A stretch of 12,352 bases of DNA. Source: Caldifarciminota bacterium UBA3073. GTDB lineage: Bacteria > Hydrothermota > UBA3073. The notes under the pieces were generated by a model that saw nothing but the letters and a program-made list of their open reading frames with translations, was not told where the DNA came from and searched no databases. The translations under genes were made by a program, and so were the position numbers. The stretch spans positions 1-12,352 of the forward strand of contig DFBT01000116.1 of assembly GCA_002366725.1 (NCBI GenBank), given 5' to 3'. This document shows, in pieces, positions 1 to 6,530 of the stretch (position 1 is its first letter; each line of letters begins with the position of its first letter).

Positions 1-237
1 TTCAGCCTTCCACACTCTGGCGATATAAAACTTGATATATACAACAGGGCTGGCGAAAAAATTAAAAGACTCATAAATACCAGATACTATAACAGGGGGA
101 TACATACAGAGCCCTGGGATGGAACGAATGACAACGGGGAGCGCGCCTCACCCGGGGTCTATATATATGTATTCGAGGTAACAAAAGATGATGGAGGTAC
201 GGACAGACTGATTAAGAAAACCATTCTCCAAAAATAG
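1..237 (+). CDS. C-terminal end of a secreted protein with FlgD-like Ig domain (partial)
   Basis: The frame is open from the first base of the window to TAG at 235-237, giving the last 78 residues of a gene that begins upstream. The segment has the C-terminal FlgD-like Ig pattern: a strand region LDIYNRAGEKIKRL, then WDGTNDNGERASPGVYIY, i.e. the W-D-G-x-N-x-x-G ... P-G-x-Y signature, and a final strand ending KKTILQK. In FCB-type bacteria this domain usually closes large exported proteins and may act as a stalk or secretion-sorting tail; that role here is inferred. The next gene starts 8 nt after the stop, so both are probably on one mRNA. The catalytic or binding part of the protein lies outside the window, so its function cannot be named. 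The NHL protein at 9077-10357 carries the same kind of tail. Confidence 0.85.
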   Translation, partial: FSLPHSGDIKLDIYNRAGEKIKRLINTRYYNRGIHTEPWDGTNDNGERASPGVYIYVFEVTKDDGGTDRLIKKTILQK

Positions 238-245
238 GGGGTATT

Positions 246-1985
246 ATGGGAATATTAAATCTCCTCATAACTGCCTTTCTTCTGGGCTCGGGAGCGGGCA
301 CCACTGCCTTCCCCCTTTTAAAGGTTGCATGCGGACCGAGAGCGTGCGGTATGGGAGAGAGTTTTACCGCACTATCAGATGATGCAACATCTATCTTCTG
401 GAATCCGGGAGGACTTGCAAATTTAAAGAACACAGAACTATTCTTTACTCATCACGAATGGTTCCAGGACATAAGGGATGAAAATCTCATCTTTGCACTC
501 AAGACTCCTCGAGGAACTTTCGGTTCGTCTCTCCTCGTGTCAAGTGTTGATAATATCGAATCCAGGGGACCTGACCAGCGCAAACGAGAGAGCCTGAATT
601 TCTCGTCTGGTATCTTCACCCTATCATACGGAATCGGACTTGGGAGAAATTTATCCGTGGGGATGTCATTAAAGGGGTTTTATGATGACCTGGGAGAGGT
701 AACGGGTAGTGGATGGGGTATGGATTTTGGGGGAATATATAAGTTGTATTCCATAGTTAACCTTGGACTGAACCTATACAATCTTGGACCGGATATGGAC
801 TACGAGAGGGAGAATATTAAACTTCCATCGGGTATCCGCACAGGTGTGTGTATACAGCCAGAGTTTCCCGTTTCACTTCTTCTCGATTTCAACTTCCCGC
901 GAAGCGGAAAAGTTGAGCTTCACTCCGGTGGTGAAGTCTGGATAACAAATGTTATTGCCCTAAGGGGAGGATATAGAAATGGCCCTCAAGATACGGAACT
1001 CGGAGGATTTACCTGCGGTCTCGGTATAAGATGGGAGAAATTTAACTTTGATTATGCCTATGTTCCCTATGGAGACCTCGGTAATACACATCGGGTTTCC
1101 CTCGCGATGCTTTTTCCGCCCATAAAGAGAAAGACGTGCCTTCTTATAAAAGTAATCGATAGTGAAACCAGGGTTCCCTTAAGGGCAGATCTCAAACTAT
1201 CGGGGAATGTCTCTCTGAAGGCAACGACAGATTCTCTAAGAGGCGAATACAAGATCGTTGGAATTCCCGAAGGTATAACAGATATTGATGTGATAAAAGG
1301 GGGTTATCATATCGCTTTCGACAGCGCATATACAAAGGAATACGAATCAAGAAAGAAACTCATTGAATTGAGGAAGATAAAGCCGGGCATCCTTAAAGGT
1401 CTGGTTCTGGATGCGGAGAGAAATAATCCTGTCCCGGCTCTGGTAAAATGTGATGGCAAGGAAATTAAAACTGATGATAACGGTGTCTATAGTTTTGAAC
1501 TTTCAGCGGGGATTTACAGAATTGAAGTCTTCCCCGATGACACATTGTATATTAAAAGGGGAGAGAATGTTTCTATTAATGAAAGTGCGGTGATGGAGAA
1601 GAACTTCTATCTTCTGAAGAAAAAAGTAAAACTCATCTTTGATAATATACATTTTGAAACGGCAAAGGCAGATATCATGCCAGATGCTCACCCAACTCTC
1701 GACAATATAGGTAGAATACTTGCAGAGAATCCCGAATTGGAACTCTTTATAGCCGGGCACACCGATTCAAGGAGGATTTCGACTCCAGAGTTCCATGATA
1801 ATTGGGCGTTATCGAGGGCAAGGGCTGAAGCCGTGAAGGATTATCTCGTAGAGAAATTTGCCATAGAGCCAACAAGGTTAAAGACAGAGGGTTATGCTCA
1901 TACCATTCCCCTTGTCCCAAACAACTCTCCCGAGAATATGGCAAAGAACAGGAGGGTGGAATTCACCATAATGAAAAGCGAATAA
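246..1985 (+). CDS. PorV/PorQ-family barrel fused to carboxypeptidase-regulatory-like domains and a C-terminal OmpA domain
   Basis: A 579-residue predicted outer-membrane protein. Residues 1-22 form a hydrophobic signal peptide with an unusually uncharged N-region (MGILNLLITAFLLGSG). Next comes the PorV/UPF0164 opening signature GPRACGMGESFTALSDDAT followed by FWNPGGLANL, and a strand-rich barrel to about residue 293. Residues about 298-375 and 383-455 look like two carboxypeptidase-regulatory-like beta-sandwiches (e.g. VLDAERNNPVPALVKCDG, then TDDNGVYSF). Residues 460-579 are an OmpA domain with GHTDS (Asp507) and NWALSRARA (Arg526), the Asp/Arg pair that binds diaminopimelate in peptidoglycan, ending NRRVEFTI. 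The likely role is an outer-membrane barrel tethered to the cell wall. PorV itself belongs to the type IX secretion system, but barrels of this wider family are not all T9SS parts and no other T9SS gene is visible. ATG 246 follows a G-rich ribosome site (AGGGGG) with 4 nt spacing. Confidence 0.85.
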   Translation: MGILNLLITAFLLGSGAGTTAFPLLKVACGPRACGMGESFTALSDDATSIFWNPGGLANLKNTELFFTHHEWFQDIRDENLIFALKTPRGTFGSSLLVSSVDNIESRGPDQRKRESLNFSSGIFTLSYGIGLGRNLSVGMSLKGFYDDLGEVTGSGWGMDFGGIYKLYSIVNLGLNLYNLGPDMDYERENIKLPSGIRTGVCIQPEFPVSLLLDFNFPRSGKVELHSGGEVWITNVIALRGGYRNGPQDTELGGFTCGLGIRWEKFNFDYAYVPYGDLGNTHRVSLAMLFPPIKRKTCLLIKVIDSETRVPLRADLKLSGNVSLKATTDSLRGEYKIVGIPEGITDIDVIKGGYHIAFDSAYTKEYESRKKLIELRKIKPGILKGLVLDAERNNPVPALVKCDGKEIKTDDNGVYSFELSAGIYRIEVFPDDTLYIKRGENVSINESAVMEKNFYLLKKKVKLIFDNIHFETAKADIMPDAHPTLDNIGRILAENPELELFIAGHTDSRRISTPEFHDNWALSRARAEAVKDYLVEKFAIEPTRLKTEGYAHTIPLVPNNSPENMAKNRRVEFTIMKSE

Positions 1986-2047
1986 AATGAATTATACAGA
2001 ATTAGTAATCTTATGTCATTCTTCATAATATCTCGAAAGGAGGAAGA

Positions 2048-3025
2048 GTGGGAATTAAATTTGTCTCAACGGGGAGGTATCTACCCGACAAGGTCCTGAC
2101 AAATTTTGACCTTGAAAAGATGGTTGATACATCGGACGAGTGGATAAGAACCAGAACCGGCATAAAGGAGAGAAGGATCGCACCTTCCGAAATGGCAACC
2201 TCAGATATGGTAACCGAGGCAGCTCGTATCGCGCTTGACAGAGCCAATCTCAAACCGGAGGATATAGACTGCATCATAGTCGCCACCGTAACACCTGATA
2301 ACGCATATCCATCCACAGCCTGTTGGGTCCAGAAGAATCTGGGGCTGAAGCATTTTCCCGCATTCGACATAGAGGCTGCCTGCTCTGGATTCTTATACGG
2401 CGTTATTGTCGCGAAGTCGCTCCTCGAGAGCAAGGCGGCAACGAGGGTTCTCGTCTCTGGGGCGGAGACGATGTCAAGGGCTGTGAACTGGGAAGACAGA
2501 GAGACCTGTGTTCTGTTCGGTGATGGAGCGGGAGTTGCAATACTGGAACTATCGAACGATGAGTCCGATATACTCTCCTATAACTGGGCTGCAGATGGAA
2601 ATCTGGGAGAACTCCTCATTCAGCCCGCAGGAGGCTCAAGACTCCCACCAAGCCATGAGACCATAGATAAGAAACTACACTCCGTTTTTATGCAGGGAGC
2701 AGATGTCTTCAAGAATGCGGTGAGGTGGATGGCAGATTCTGCGGAAAGGGCACTCCGGGATGCCGGAATGACAAAGGACGATATAGACTTATACATACCA
2801 CACCAGGCAAATATACGCATAATAGAATCCACGATAAAAAGGGTTGGAATACCGAAAGAAAAGACCGTAATAACAATAGATAGATTTGCAAATATCTCCG
2901 CCGCCACCGTTCCCATAGCGATTGACTGTGCAGTAGAAGAGGGAAGACTCAAAAGGGGGGATATCGTATTACTTAATACATTTGGGGGTGGATTTACCTG
3001 GGGGGCAATGGTGGTGAAGTGGTAG
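2048..3025 (+). CDS. fabH: 3-oxoacyl-ACP synthase III (FabH)
   Basis: A 325-residue beta-ketoacyl-ACP synthase III, the normal length. It condenses acetyl-CoA (or a branched acyl-CoA) with malonyl-ACP to start type II fatty-acid synthesis in the cytoplasm. The N-terminus matches the family (STGRYLPDKVLTN, MVDTSDEWIRTRTGI). The catalytic triad is complete: Cys112 in DIEAACSGF, His252 in PHQAN, Asn282 in FANISAATVP. Near the Asn, the usual G-N-T-S is A-N-I-S, a mild substitution. The C-terminus TFGGGFTWGAMVVKW is typical. The start is GTG at 2048: no upstream ATG is in frame, homology begins at once, and a near-perfect Shine-Dalgarno (AAAGGAGG, 2036-2043) lies 4 nt before it. It sits 62 nt after the OmpA-fusion gene. 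No plsX, fabD or acpP is adjacent, so it is isolated from the usual fab cluster. No convincing promoter was seen in the gap. Confidence 0.96.
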   Translation: MGIKFVSTGRYLPDKVLTNFDLEKMVDTSDEWIRTRTGIKERRIAPSEMATSDMVTEAARIALDRANLKPEDIDCIIVATVTPDNAYPSTACWVQKNLGLKHFPAFDIEAACSGFLYGVIVAKSLLESKAATRVLVSGAETMSRAVNWEDRETCVLFGDGAGVAILELSNDESDILSYNWAADGNLGELLIQPAGGSRLPPSHETIDKKLHSVFMQGADVFKNAVRWMADSAERALRDAGMTKDDIDLYIPHQANIRIIESTIKRVGIPKEKTVITIDRFANISAATVPIAIDCAVEEGRLKRGDIVLLNTFGGGFTWGAMVVKW

Positions 3026-3030
3026 CAGGG

Positions 3031-3058
3031 CAAAATCAAAAATCAAATATCAAATGTC
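3031..3058 (+). repeat. Degenerate heptamer tandem repeat (AAAAATC family), four units
   Basis: Four consecutive 7-bp units of the form (A/C)AA(A/T)(A/G)TC begin 6 nt after the fabH stop codon, for example AAAAATC and AAATATC, with a partial fifth unit. The same family occurs in the opposite orientation near 12260-12327. The tract contains the ATG at 3054 that would give the transposase an artificial N-terminal extension. It is noncoding by all appearances. Confidence 0.75.
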
Positions 3059-3104
3059 AAAGTTACCGCTCTACCATCAAGCAGACAACAGGCAGATAAT
3101 AGAT

Positions 3105-3131
3105 GGGGTCAGGCTCAAGTATTCAAGTATT
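3105..3131 (+). repeat. Left terminal inverted repeat of the RAYT element
   Basis: These 27 bp begin GGGGTCAGGCTC and end in two tandem octamers CAAGTATT (3116-3123 and 3124-3131). They are the exact reverse complement of 4027-4053. The transposase ATG starts at the next base, so the repeat is also the immediate 5' untranslated sequence of the gene; it contains no Shine-Dalgarno. Confidence 0.95.
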
Positions 3132-4043
3132 ATGGCAAGGAAACCTCGCATAGAGATTGAGGGTGGGTTATATCACCTGATAGTCCGGGGTAACCATAAG
3201 GAAGATATATTCCTTGAGGAGCGGGATTATAGGAAATTCCTTGAATTACTTCAAAAATATTACAAAAAATTTGATTTCGTTTTATATGCCTATGTCCTGA
3301 TGAGGAATCACTTTCATTTATTAGTAGAGAAAGGCTACACCAGTATATCATCTATCATGCAAGGTTTGAATCAGAGTTATACCCAGTATTTCAACAAGAA
3401 ATATCATAAGACAGGACACCTATTTCAAGGAAGATACAAATCTATTCTATGTGATAAGAATTCTTATTTCTTGCATCTCGTTCGCTACATCCATTTGAAT
3501 CCTGTAAGAGCAGAAATAGTCTCTTCACCTGATGAATATCGATGGAGTAGCCATCATATTTATATGGGTAGGATAAAAAGTGAGATTATAAACAGGATGT
3601 TTGTCCTCGGTCTCTTTTCGGAAGATTTGGAGAAAGCAACCAAGCAATACGAAAAGTTTATAATTGATGGAATGGGTGTAGTAGACAAAGACTTTGAGAA
3701 GGGGACATATATTGGGGATAAGGAGTCTATTGAAAATGTTAAGAAAGAACTCCATTCAATCCCGGTTATTCAGCTATCTTTAGATACCATTACAGATTTT
3801 GTATGTAAATCTACGGGAATTGAGAAAGAAAAGTTGTTTTTGATATCCAGAAATAGGATATCTGCCAGGGCAAGGGGTATGGTGGGGTATCTTGCTCGTC
3901 AGTTTGGAGGATATACTGTAACGGAAATAGGGCAATACTTGCACAAAGGCATCGCAGCAATAAGTTATATGATAATAAAAGTGGAAGAAAATATCCCCGA
4001 AGAACTCATCCAAGAATTCAAGGAAAAATACTTGAATACTTGA
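3132..4043 (+). CDS. REP-associated tyrosine transposase (Y1_Tnp) with DnaA-like C-terminal domain
   Basis: A 303-residue HUH-type single-strand DNA transposase. The start MARKPRIEIEGGLYHLIVRGN is the usual family N-terminus, so ATG 3132 is preferred over the in-frame ATG at 3054, which would read through repeats. Residues 1-145 form the Y1 domain: the HUH metal motif is His60-Phe-His62 (MRNHFHLLVE), followed by GHLFQGRYKS and SYFLHLVRYIHLNPVRA. The nucleophilic Tyr is probably in that last segment (Tyr112 or Tyr119); I cannot decide which. Residues about 217-285 resemble the DnaA domain IV helix-turn-helix (ISARARGMVGYLARQFGG, then TVTEIGQYL), a known C-terminal extension in this family, possibly used to bind the element ends. 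No ribosome site is seen. The last residues KYLNT are encoded inside the right terminal repeat. The gene looks A+T-richer than its neighbours, which fits mobile DNA. Confidence 0.92.
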   Translation: MARKPRIEIEGGLYHLIVRGNHKEDIFLEERDYRKFLELLQKYYKKFDFVLYAYVLMRNHFHLLVEKGYTSISSIMQGLNQSYTQYFNKKYHKTGHLFQGRYKSILCDKNSYFLHLVRYIHLNPVRAEIVSSPDEYRWSSHHIYMGRIKSEIINRMFVLGLFSEDLEKATKQYEKFIIDGMGVVDKDFEKGTYIGDKESIENVKKELHSIPVIQLSLDTITDFVCKSTGIEKEKLFLISRNRISARARGMVGYLARQFGGYTVTEIGQYLHKGIAAISYMIIKVEENIPEELIQEFKEKYLNT

Positions 4044-4053
4044 GCCTGACCCC
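4027..4053 (-). repeat. Right terminal inverted repeat of the RAYT element
   Basis: Perfect 27-bp inverse copy of 3105-3131. It encodes the last residues and the TGA stop (4041-4043) of the transposase. Its outer edge is 2 bp from the pyrC stop codon, so it may also act as the 3' untranslated sequence of the pyr transcript. Confidence 0.95.
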
Positions 4054-4055
4054 TA

Positions 4056-5354
4056 CTACCACTCGTATAACTTTCCCTTATAGAGAGTATACAACACCTT
4101 CCCATAGAGTTTCTTACCTATAAAGGGGGAGTTTTTTGATTTCGACAGAAACTTCTGAGGAATCCACTCACATGTTGGGTCGACTATCGCAAGATTAGCA
4201 TATTCTCCCGCTGATATACCTCTGATGGATAGTGAAAGGATCCTTGTGGGGTTGACCGTGAATTTCCGAAGAAGCTGTTTCATATCCATTAACCCCGGTT
4301 TCACAAGATATGTTATCCCACAGGCAAGGGCAGTCTCAAGTCCTATTACGCCAGAGGGAGCCCTGTCAAATTCAAGTTCTTTTTCAAAATCAGCGTGAGG
4401 GGCATGGTCTGTCGCGATCATATCAATCGTATCGTCCACAAGTCCCTCAATTACCGCCTTTCTATCCACCTCGGTGCGCAACGGTGGATTCATCTTATAA
4501 TTTGTATTGAAACTTCTCACACACTCATCCGTAAGTGAAAGATGATGCGGAGTTGCCTCACAGGTAACATTTACTCCCTCTTTCTTTGCCCTCCTCACAA
4601 GTTCAATAGAGCCCTTTGTAGAGATATGCGCTATATGTAGTTTGGATTCTGTAAACCTCGCCAGCAAAATATCCCTTGCAACCATAGCCTCCTCGGCACA
4701 AGAGGGAATTCCGGGAAGTCCAAGCTCGGTAGAAACAATCCCCTCATTCATGACACCGGAGGAGAGATTCAGATCTTCAGTATGGGATATAACGGGAATA
4801 CCAAACTGTTTGCAGTACTCAAGTGCCCTCCTCATTATAAACGAGTTCATAATGGGCATTCCATCGTCAGACACGGCGACGCAACCCGCATTCACAAGGT
4901 CACCGATCTCCGATAGCTCTACTCCCTTAAGTCCCTTTGTCACTGCACCCACGGGATACACATCACACACCCTCTCCGCCTCTCGTATATACTTCACTAT
5001 TCCGAGGTTATCAACGGGTGGTTCTGTGTTCGCCATACAAACAACTGCCTGATACCCACCCTTGAGCGCGCTCATCGTTCCCGATAGTATCGTCTCCTCA
5101 TCTTCCCTTCCGGGCTCTCTCAAGTGTGTATGCATATCTACGAGTCCGGGGATAACCAACAATCCCCTCGCATTAATCACTCTTCTCTCTTTCCTCTTCA
5201 TTCTTCCCTTTTCTCTTTTCCCTTTTCTCTCTTCACTCTTCCCTCTTCCCCTCATCTCCTTCACCCTCTCCCCCTCTATGAGGACATCGAAGGCACCGTC
5301 GGTATCTGTGAAAGGGTCTATAACCCTCGCATTTTTGATAATCAATTTAGACAT
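4056..5354 (-). CDS. pyrC: Dihydroorotase, class I, with a repeat-derived basic insert
   Basis: A 432-residue zinc amidohydrolase that cyclises N-carbamoyl-aspartate to dihydroorotate, the third step of de novo pyrimidine synthesis. Metal ligands are all present: His75 and His77 (MHTHLREPG), Asp163/164 (VSDDGMP), His191 (ISHTED), His243 (IAHIST) and the catalytic Asp316 (IATDHAPH). Substrate residues Arg79, Asn109 (MANTEPP) and Asn289 (MNPPLR) are also visible. Residues 38-58, between the N-terminal strand and VINARGLLVIPG, are a Lys/Arg/Glu-only-like stretch of three 7-residue units encoded by heptamer DNA repeats (5177-5253). This is longer than the usual short linker, but it precedes the barrel and spares the active site. 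The gene lies 201 nt downstream of pyrB. ATG 5354 has no Shine-Dalgarno and sits 6 nt after a TATATT box, so it may have its own leaderless transcript. The stop TAG abuts the RAYT element. Confidence 0.96.
   Translation of the reverse strand: MSKLIIKNARVIDPFTDTDGAFDVLIEGERVKEMRGRGKSEERKGKREKGRMKRKERRVINARGLLVIPGLVDMHTHLREPGREDEETILSGTMSALKGGYQAVVCMANTEPPVDNLGIVKYIREAERVCDVYPVGAVTKGLKGVELSEIGDLVNAGCVAVSDDGMPIMNSFIMRRALEYCKQFGIPVISHTEDLNLSSGVMNEGIVSTELGLPGIPSCAEEAMVARDILLARFTESKLHIAHISTKGSIELVRRAKKEGVNVTCEATPHHLSLTDECVRSFNTNYKMNPPLRTEVDRKAVIEGLVDDTIDMIATDHAPHADFEKELEFDRAPSGVIGLETALACGITYLVKPGLMDMKQLLRKFTVNPTRILSLSIRGISAGEYANLAIVDPTCEWIPQKFLSKSKNSPFIGKKLYGKVLYTLYKGKLYEW
5177..5253 (-). repeat. 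Heptamer tandem repeat inside pyrC, about eleven units
   Basis: On the coding strand this 77-bp tract is a run of purine heptamers such as AGAGTGA and AAAGGGA; read on the plus strand the units follow TCNCTCT or TCCCTTT. Nine units (63 bp, 5181-5243) encode 21 residues that form three 7-residue units, GKSEERK, GKREKGR and MKRKERR, because three 7-bp units equal seven codons. The period matches that of the noncoding repeats elsewhere in the window. Confidence 0.85.
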
Positions 5355-5360
5355 AAGACC

Positions 5361-5388
5361 AATATAATTGACAATTAACGATTTACAA
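5361..5388 (-). promoter_or_regulatory. Possible pyrC promoter with leaderless geometry (weak)
   Basis: On the minus strand TATATT (5361-5366) is followed by 6 nt and then the pyrC ATG. The best -35 candidate is TTGTAA (5383-5388) with 16-bp spacing. The boxes overlap a heptamer repeat tract, so the match may be fortuitous. It is listed because pyrC has no Shine-Dalgarno and the -10-to-ATG distance equals that of the strong promoter at 10480-10508. Confidence 0.35.
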
Positions 5389-5400
5389 TTGACAATTGAA
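5366..5400 (+). repeat. Heptamer tandem repeat (AATTGAC family), five units
   Basis: Five in-phase 7-bp units, AATTGAC-like with AATTAAC and GATTTAC variants, just upstream of pyrC. A short related pair, TGCTAAT twice, follows at 5415-5428. The same family recurs at 5531-5565 and 7274-7308. Confidence 0.85.
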
Positions 5401-5449
5401 AGATAGAGAACAAATGCTAATTGCTAATTTTGCATTGCCAACGGTTCAA

Positions 5450-5472
5450 CTGAGCCTTCGTCCCGAGCTCAG
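5450..5472. repeat. Small inverted repeat in the pyrB-pyrC gap
   Basis: CTGAGC (5450-5455) and GCTCAG (5467-5472) form a 6-bp stem with an 11-nt loop. The surrounding G+C-rich patch (5440-5490) also has GGTTCA twice in direct orientation (5443-5448 and 5480-5485). It stands out from the A+T-rich repeats around it. No T-run follows in either direction, so it is not called a terminator. It may be an interspersed repeat. Confidence 0.5.
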
Positions 5473-5510
5473 GCCGAGGGGTTCACCGAAGTTTGGTAAT
5501 TGAAGCTTTT

Positions 5511-5565
5511 AATGACCCAATAACCTAATGCAATTGACGATTTACAATTGACGATTTACAATTGA
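5511..5565 (+). repeat. Compound octamer/heptamer repeat overlapping the pyrB 3' end
   Basis: Two octamers (AATGACCC, AATAACCT; 5511-5526) are followed by five heptamers in phase (CAATTGA alternating with CGATTTA; 5531-5565). The heptamer part is an exact 14-bp tandem duplication plus a half. On the minus strand it encodes the last residues and the TAA stop of pyrB. Confidence 0.85.
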
Positions 5566-6530
5566 CCCATCCCCCTCCCCTCCCCCGTGCCCCCCGGGAG
5601 CAGATAAAAACACGCCATCCTCACAGCGACTCCATTGGTTACCTGTGGAAGAATGAGAGACCTCATTCCATCCGCAACAGAGGGGGCGAGTTCCACGCCA
5701 CGATTCACGGGCCCGGGATGCATTATTACAACTTTCTTCTTCGCATATTTTTCAAGCACTTCTTCCGTTATAGAATACAACTTGATATATTCCCGTGTAG
5801 AAGGGAATAACCCGGCAGCCTGACGTTCTTTCTGAATCCTCAAGACATATATTATATCCTTCCCTTTTATTGCCTCTTTCAAGTTATAGTACACCCTCAC
5901 GCCCATTTTATCTATATCTCTCGGAATGAGGGTGGGGGGACCACAGATCGACACATCCATTCCAAGCTTAGTCATCCCCCAAATGTTGGACCTCGCAACC
6001 CTGGAATGCTCTATGTCACCCACTATTACAACCTTCAATTCGTCGAATTTGCCAAAATGCTCTTTTATGGTGAGCAAATCAAGTAGTGCCTGGGTTGGAT
6101 GCTCACGACAACCATCACCGGCATTTACAACAGAAGAAGTGAGATTTTTTGCAAGAATATGTGAAGCACCGGGGGAGGAATGTCTCACCACAACAAAATT
6201 CAGTTTCATTGCCTCAAGATTCTTGGCGGTGTCGAGTAATGTCTCGCCTTTTAATACACTTGAGGACGATGCGGACACTGAAACAGAATCACAGGACAAT
6301 CTCCTTGCGGCAAGACTGAAGGAATTGAGGGTACGGGTGGATGGTTCAAAAAAGAGAAATGCGACCGTTTTACCCCTGAGATAAGGAACAACCTTTATCG
6401 GTCTCTCAAGAATTTCTTTGAAGGAGACAGCGGTGCTGAGGATGAGCTCTATCTCCTCTCTTTCAAGCTCCAATATCCCAAGGAGATCCTTCCTCTTCAG
6501 ACCCTTTATCTCGGAACTATCAGGACACAT
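5556..6530 (-). CDS. pyrB: Aspartate carbamoyltransferase, catalytic chain
   Basis: A 324-residue enzyme that makes N-carbamoyl-aspartate from carbamoyl phosphate and aspartate, the committed step of pyrimidine synthesis. The carbamoyl-phosphate site is FFEPSTRT (Ser64-Thr67), though the residue after it is Leu-Asn where many homologues have Arg or Lys. The mobile 80s loop is ASSSSVLKGETLLDT (Lys94). HPTQALLD (His144), GDIEHSRVARSN (Arg177), LRIQKER (Arg231) and MHPGPVNRG complete the active site. The start ATG 6530 overlaps the end of pyrR by 25 nt, with a GAGGAAG ribosome site almost touching the ATG, so translation is probably coupled to pyrR. The C-terminus ends in GTGEGRGMGQL after the conserved core; its last residues and stop codon lie in a heptamer repeat, so the original end may have been replaced. 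No pyrI regulatory chain is visible; PyrR probably supplies control. Confidence 0.96.
   Translation of the reverse strand: MCPDSSEIKGLKRKDLLGILELEREEIELILSTAVSFKEILERPIKVVPYLRGKTVAFLFFEPSTRTLNSFSLAARRLSCDSVSVSASSSSVLKGETLLDTAKNLEAMKLNFVVVRHSSPGASHILAKNLTSSVVNAGDGCREHPTQALLDLLTIKEHFGKFDELKVVIVGDIEHSRVARSNIWGMTKLGMDVSICGPPTLIPRDIDKMGVRVYYNLKEAIKGKDIIYVLRIQKERQAAGLFPSTREYIKLYSITEEVLEKYAKKKVVIMHPGPVNRGVELAPSVADGMRSLILPQVTNGVAVRMACFYLLPGGTGEGRGMGQL

Larger units (their letters stand above)
3105..4053 (+). mobile_element. Complete RAYT (REP-associated tyrosine transposase) element, 949 bp
   Basis: A single transposase gene lies between perfect 27-bp terminal inverted repeats at 3105-3131 and 4027-4053. 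The gene fills the element: its ATG directly follows the left repeat and its TGA stop lies inside the right repeat. The flanking sequences (AGAT on the left, TACT on the right) show no target-site duplication, as expected for HUH single-strand transposases. The element lies between convergent fabH and pyrC and ends 2 bp from the pyrC stop codon, so it disrupts neither gene. Intact ends and an intact reading frame suggest a fairly recent or still functional insertion, which is an inference. Confidence 0.85.

Noticed and set aside
3054..3131. N-terminal extension of the transposase from ATG 3054
   Set aside because: The extension runs through a heptamer repeat and the terminal inverted repeat, and family homology begins at ATG 3132 (MARKPRIE).
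3019..4062. GTGGTAG at the ends of both fabH and pyrC as a target-site duplication of the RAYT element
   Set aside because: The two copies lie at different distances from the element ends (about 80 bp and 2 bp) and are simply Trp-stop codons; HUH transposases do not make duplications.
5062..5378. Plus-strand frames opposite pyrC encoding hydrophobic, Ser/Leu/Phe-rich stretches
   Set aside because: They are the reverse reading of the polypurine heptamer tract in pyrC; no ribosome site or homology, and pyrC is certain.
5366..5565. CRISPR array
   Set aside because: The repeats are contiguous 7-14 bp units with no unique spacers, and no cas gene is near.
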